Assembly: GCA_002429165.1 (NCBI GenBank)
Contig: DIYV01000077.1
Location: 11,466-19,642, forward strand
DNA length: 8,177 bases
Source: Gallionella sp. UBA6045
GTDB taxonomy: Bacteria > Pseudomonadota > Gammaproteobacteria > Burkholderiales > Gallionellaceae
Direction of reading: 5' to 3'
The position numbers and the translations under genes were made by a program. How positions within the stretch are numbered: position 1 is the stretch's first letter; each line of letters opens with the position of its first letter. Under the pieces are notes generated by a model. The model did no database searches, had not been told where the DNA came from, and was given only the letters and a program-made list of their open reading frames with translations. Shown in pieces: positions 7,072 through 8,177 of this stretch.

Positions 7072-8177
7072 ATGCAAAATATACCCGTAGACAGCGAAGA
7101 AGAACCATACGCACAAGAGAAGAAATTACACAGGGATTTGTTGATATTTGCCTGTGCCTTCATGAATCTTGCGGTGGTATTGTGGCTGGCGATATATTGG
7201 GCAATGGGATTACATTTTTCAACCAATGTCCCCCTTGGTTACCAGGTGATTTCAGTTGCCTCGCTGGTGCACTTTTCAAAATACAAGAATTTCGAATTAT
7301 TCCGTTTTGTCCAACTGAGTTTGTTTTTGTTTGTTCCATTCGTTATGCAATGGAGCATCGGCAGCGCGGTCACAGCCAGCGGCGTGATGCTCTGGGCGTT
7401 GCTCGCACCGATAGGCGCCTTGGTGGTCAAAGGCTGGCGGGATTCCATTCCCTGGTTCATCGCTTACATGGTGATGACGGTGGTATCGGGAGGCTTTGAC
7501 TACTATCTCGGTAACGGGGACGCAAGTGGTGTGGCGATGAAAACCATCGGTTTCTTCTTCGCGCTCAACTTTGCTGCCATGTCTTCCATCATATATTTTC
7601 TGGTGCGCCACTTTGTCGTGGCAATGGACCAGATCAAAAGCCAGCTCGACCAGCAGCATCAGCTTCTTGCTGAAGAACAGAAGAAATCGGAGCGCGTGTT
7701 GCTCAACGTGCTGCCAAGCAGTATTGCGCATCGACTGAAGAATCATGAGGGTTTGATTGCGGATGGGCATGCGGATGTGACGGTGTTGTTTGCCGATCTG
7801 GTGAATTTCACGCAGCTGACGGAATCGCTTTCTCCCGAGCAGATGGTTGGTTTGCTGAATACAATTTTCTCGGGTTTTGACGAGTTGTGTGAAAAGTACA
7901 ATCTGGAAAAAATCAAGACGATCGGTGATGCCTATATGGCGGTTGGCGGGTTGAATCGCGACAACTCAAATTACACCAACGACATTGCCGATCTGGCTTT
8001 GGGAATGCGTGACTTTGTTGTCACAAATCCGGATCTGATCCCTTTCAAGCTGGATATTCACAGCGGCATAGCCACCGGGCCTGTGGTTGCAGGGGTAATC
8101 GGCTCCAAACGTTTCATCTATGATTTATGGGGAGATACGGTGAACGTTGCCAGCCGGCTCACTGGTGAGGCGGTTGC
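7072..8177 (+). CDS. Membrane-anchored class III adenylate cyclase, 3'-truncated by window edge
   Basis: The frame is open from ATG 7072 to the window end (368 residues so far), with an in-frame TAA upstream at 7027-7029 limiting the start. Predicted function is conversion of ATP to cAMP. Layout: short charged N-terminus (1-22); about six hydrophobic membrane segments (roughly 23-45, 53-68, 76-94, 98-119, 126-142, 158-178); a coiled-coil-like linker rich in Q/E/K (185-208) leading into LLNVLPSSIAHRLK, the usual entry to the catalytic domain; then the cyclase domain from about 233. Metal aspartates are D242 (FADLVNF) and D286 (TIGDAYM). The adenine-specifying pair is present: K282 (KIKTIGD) and D351 (IYDLWGD). 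The transition-state pair N358 and R362 (NVASR) is also present. A guanylate cyclase would have E and C at the specificity positions. The remaining C-terminal part of the domain lies beyond the window. The membrane domain may sense a signal or simply anchor the protein. The gene is divergent from ilvE with no obvious functional link. Confidence 0.93.
   Translation, partial: MQNIPVDSEEEPYAQEKKLHRDLLIFACAFMNLAVVLWLAIYWAMGLHFSTNVPLGYQVISVASLVHFSKYKNFELFRFVQLSLFLFVPFVMQWSIGSAVTASGVMLWALLAPIGALVVKGWRDSIPWFIAYMVMTVVSGGFDYYLGNGDASGVAMKTIGFFFALNFAAMSSIIYFLVRHFVVAMDQIKSQLDQQHQLLAEEQKKSERVLLNVLPSSIAHRLKNHEGLIADGHADVTVLFADLVNFTQLTESLSPEQMVGLLNTIFSGFDELCEKYNLEKIKTIGDAYMAVGGLNRDNSNYTNDIADLALGMRDFVVTNPDLIPFKLDIHSGIATGPVVAGVIGSKRFIYDLWGDTVNVASRLTGEAV

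Overview
The window reads as ordinary chromosome of a betaproteobacterium, most likely from the Gallionella/Sideroxydans/Nitrosomonas side of the class. That placement is inferred from protein sequence feel, moderate-to-high GC and the gene order ilvE - zinc-finger (CHCC) - waaF, which I recall as common in Betaproteobacteria. No search was run. There are seven protein genes, two of them cut by the window edges. I see no tRNA, rRNA, CRISPR array, transposase or phage gene.

Left part (1-3006, plus strand): the 3' nine-tenths or so of alaS (alanyl-tRNA synthetase), then a stand-alone receiver-domain response regulator. The regulator has a GTG start, a clear ribosome binding site and a candidate promoter of its own.

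Middle part (3042-6874, minus strand): four genes transcribed leftwards in the order ilvE (branched-chain aminotransferase), a 66-residue CHCC zinc-finger protein, waaF (LPS heptosyltransferase II) and an AlgC-type phosphomannomutase/phosphoglucomutase. The first three are close together and probably form one unit behind a sigma70-like promoter at 6917-6945. waaF and the mutase both serve the cell envelope: WaaF adds the second heptose of the LPS inner core, and the mutase supplies Man-1-P/Glc-1-P for nucleotide sugars. waaF is bracketed by two unrelated palindromic repeats. An imperfect inverted repeat (4471-4535) overlaps its stop codon and supplies its last codons. A GC-rich REP/MITE-like palindromic element (about 5577-5700) ends 16 bp upstream of its start codon.

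Right part (6875-8177): an AT-rich divergent intergenic region, then the N-terminal 368 residues of a membrane-anchored class III adenylate cyclase (about six membrane helices, coiled-coil linker, catalytic domain) that runs off the window end.

I found no convincing new multi-gene system. The points most worth a second look are the two palindromic repeats on either side of waaF, the zinc-finger gene with a TTG start inside the ilvE-waaF unit, and the cyclase beside ilvE.
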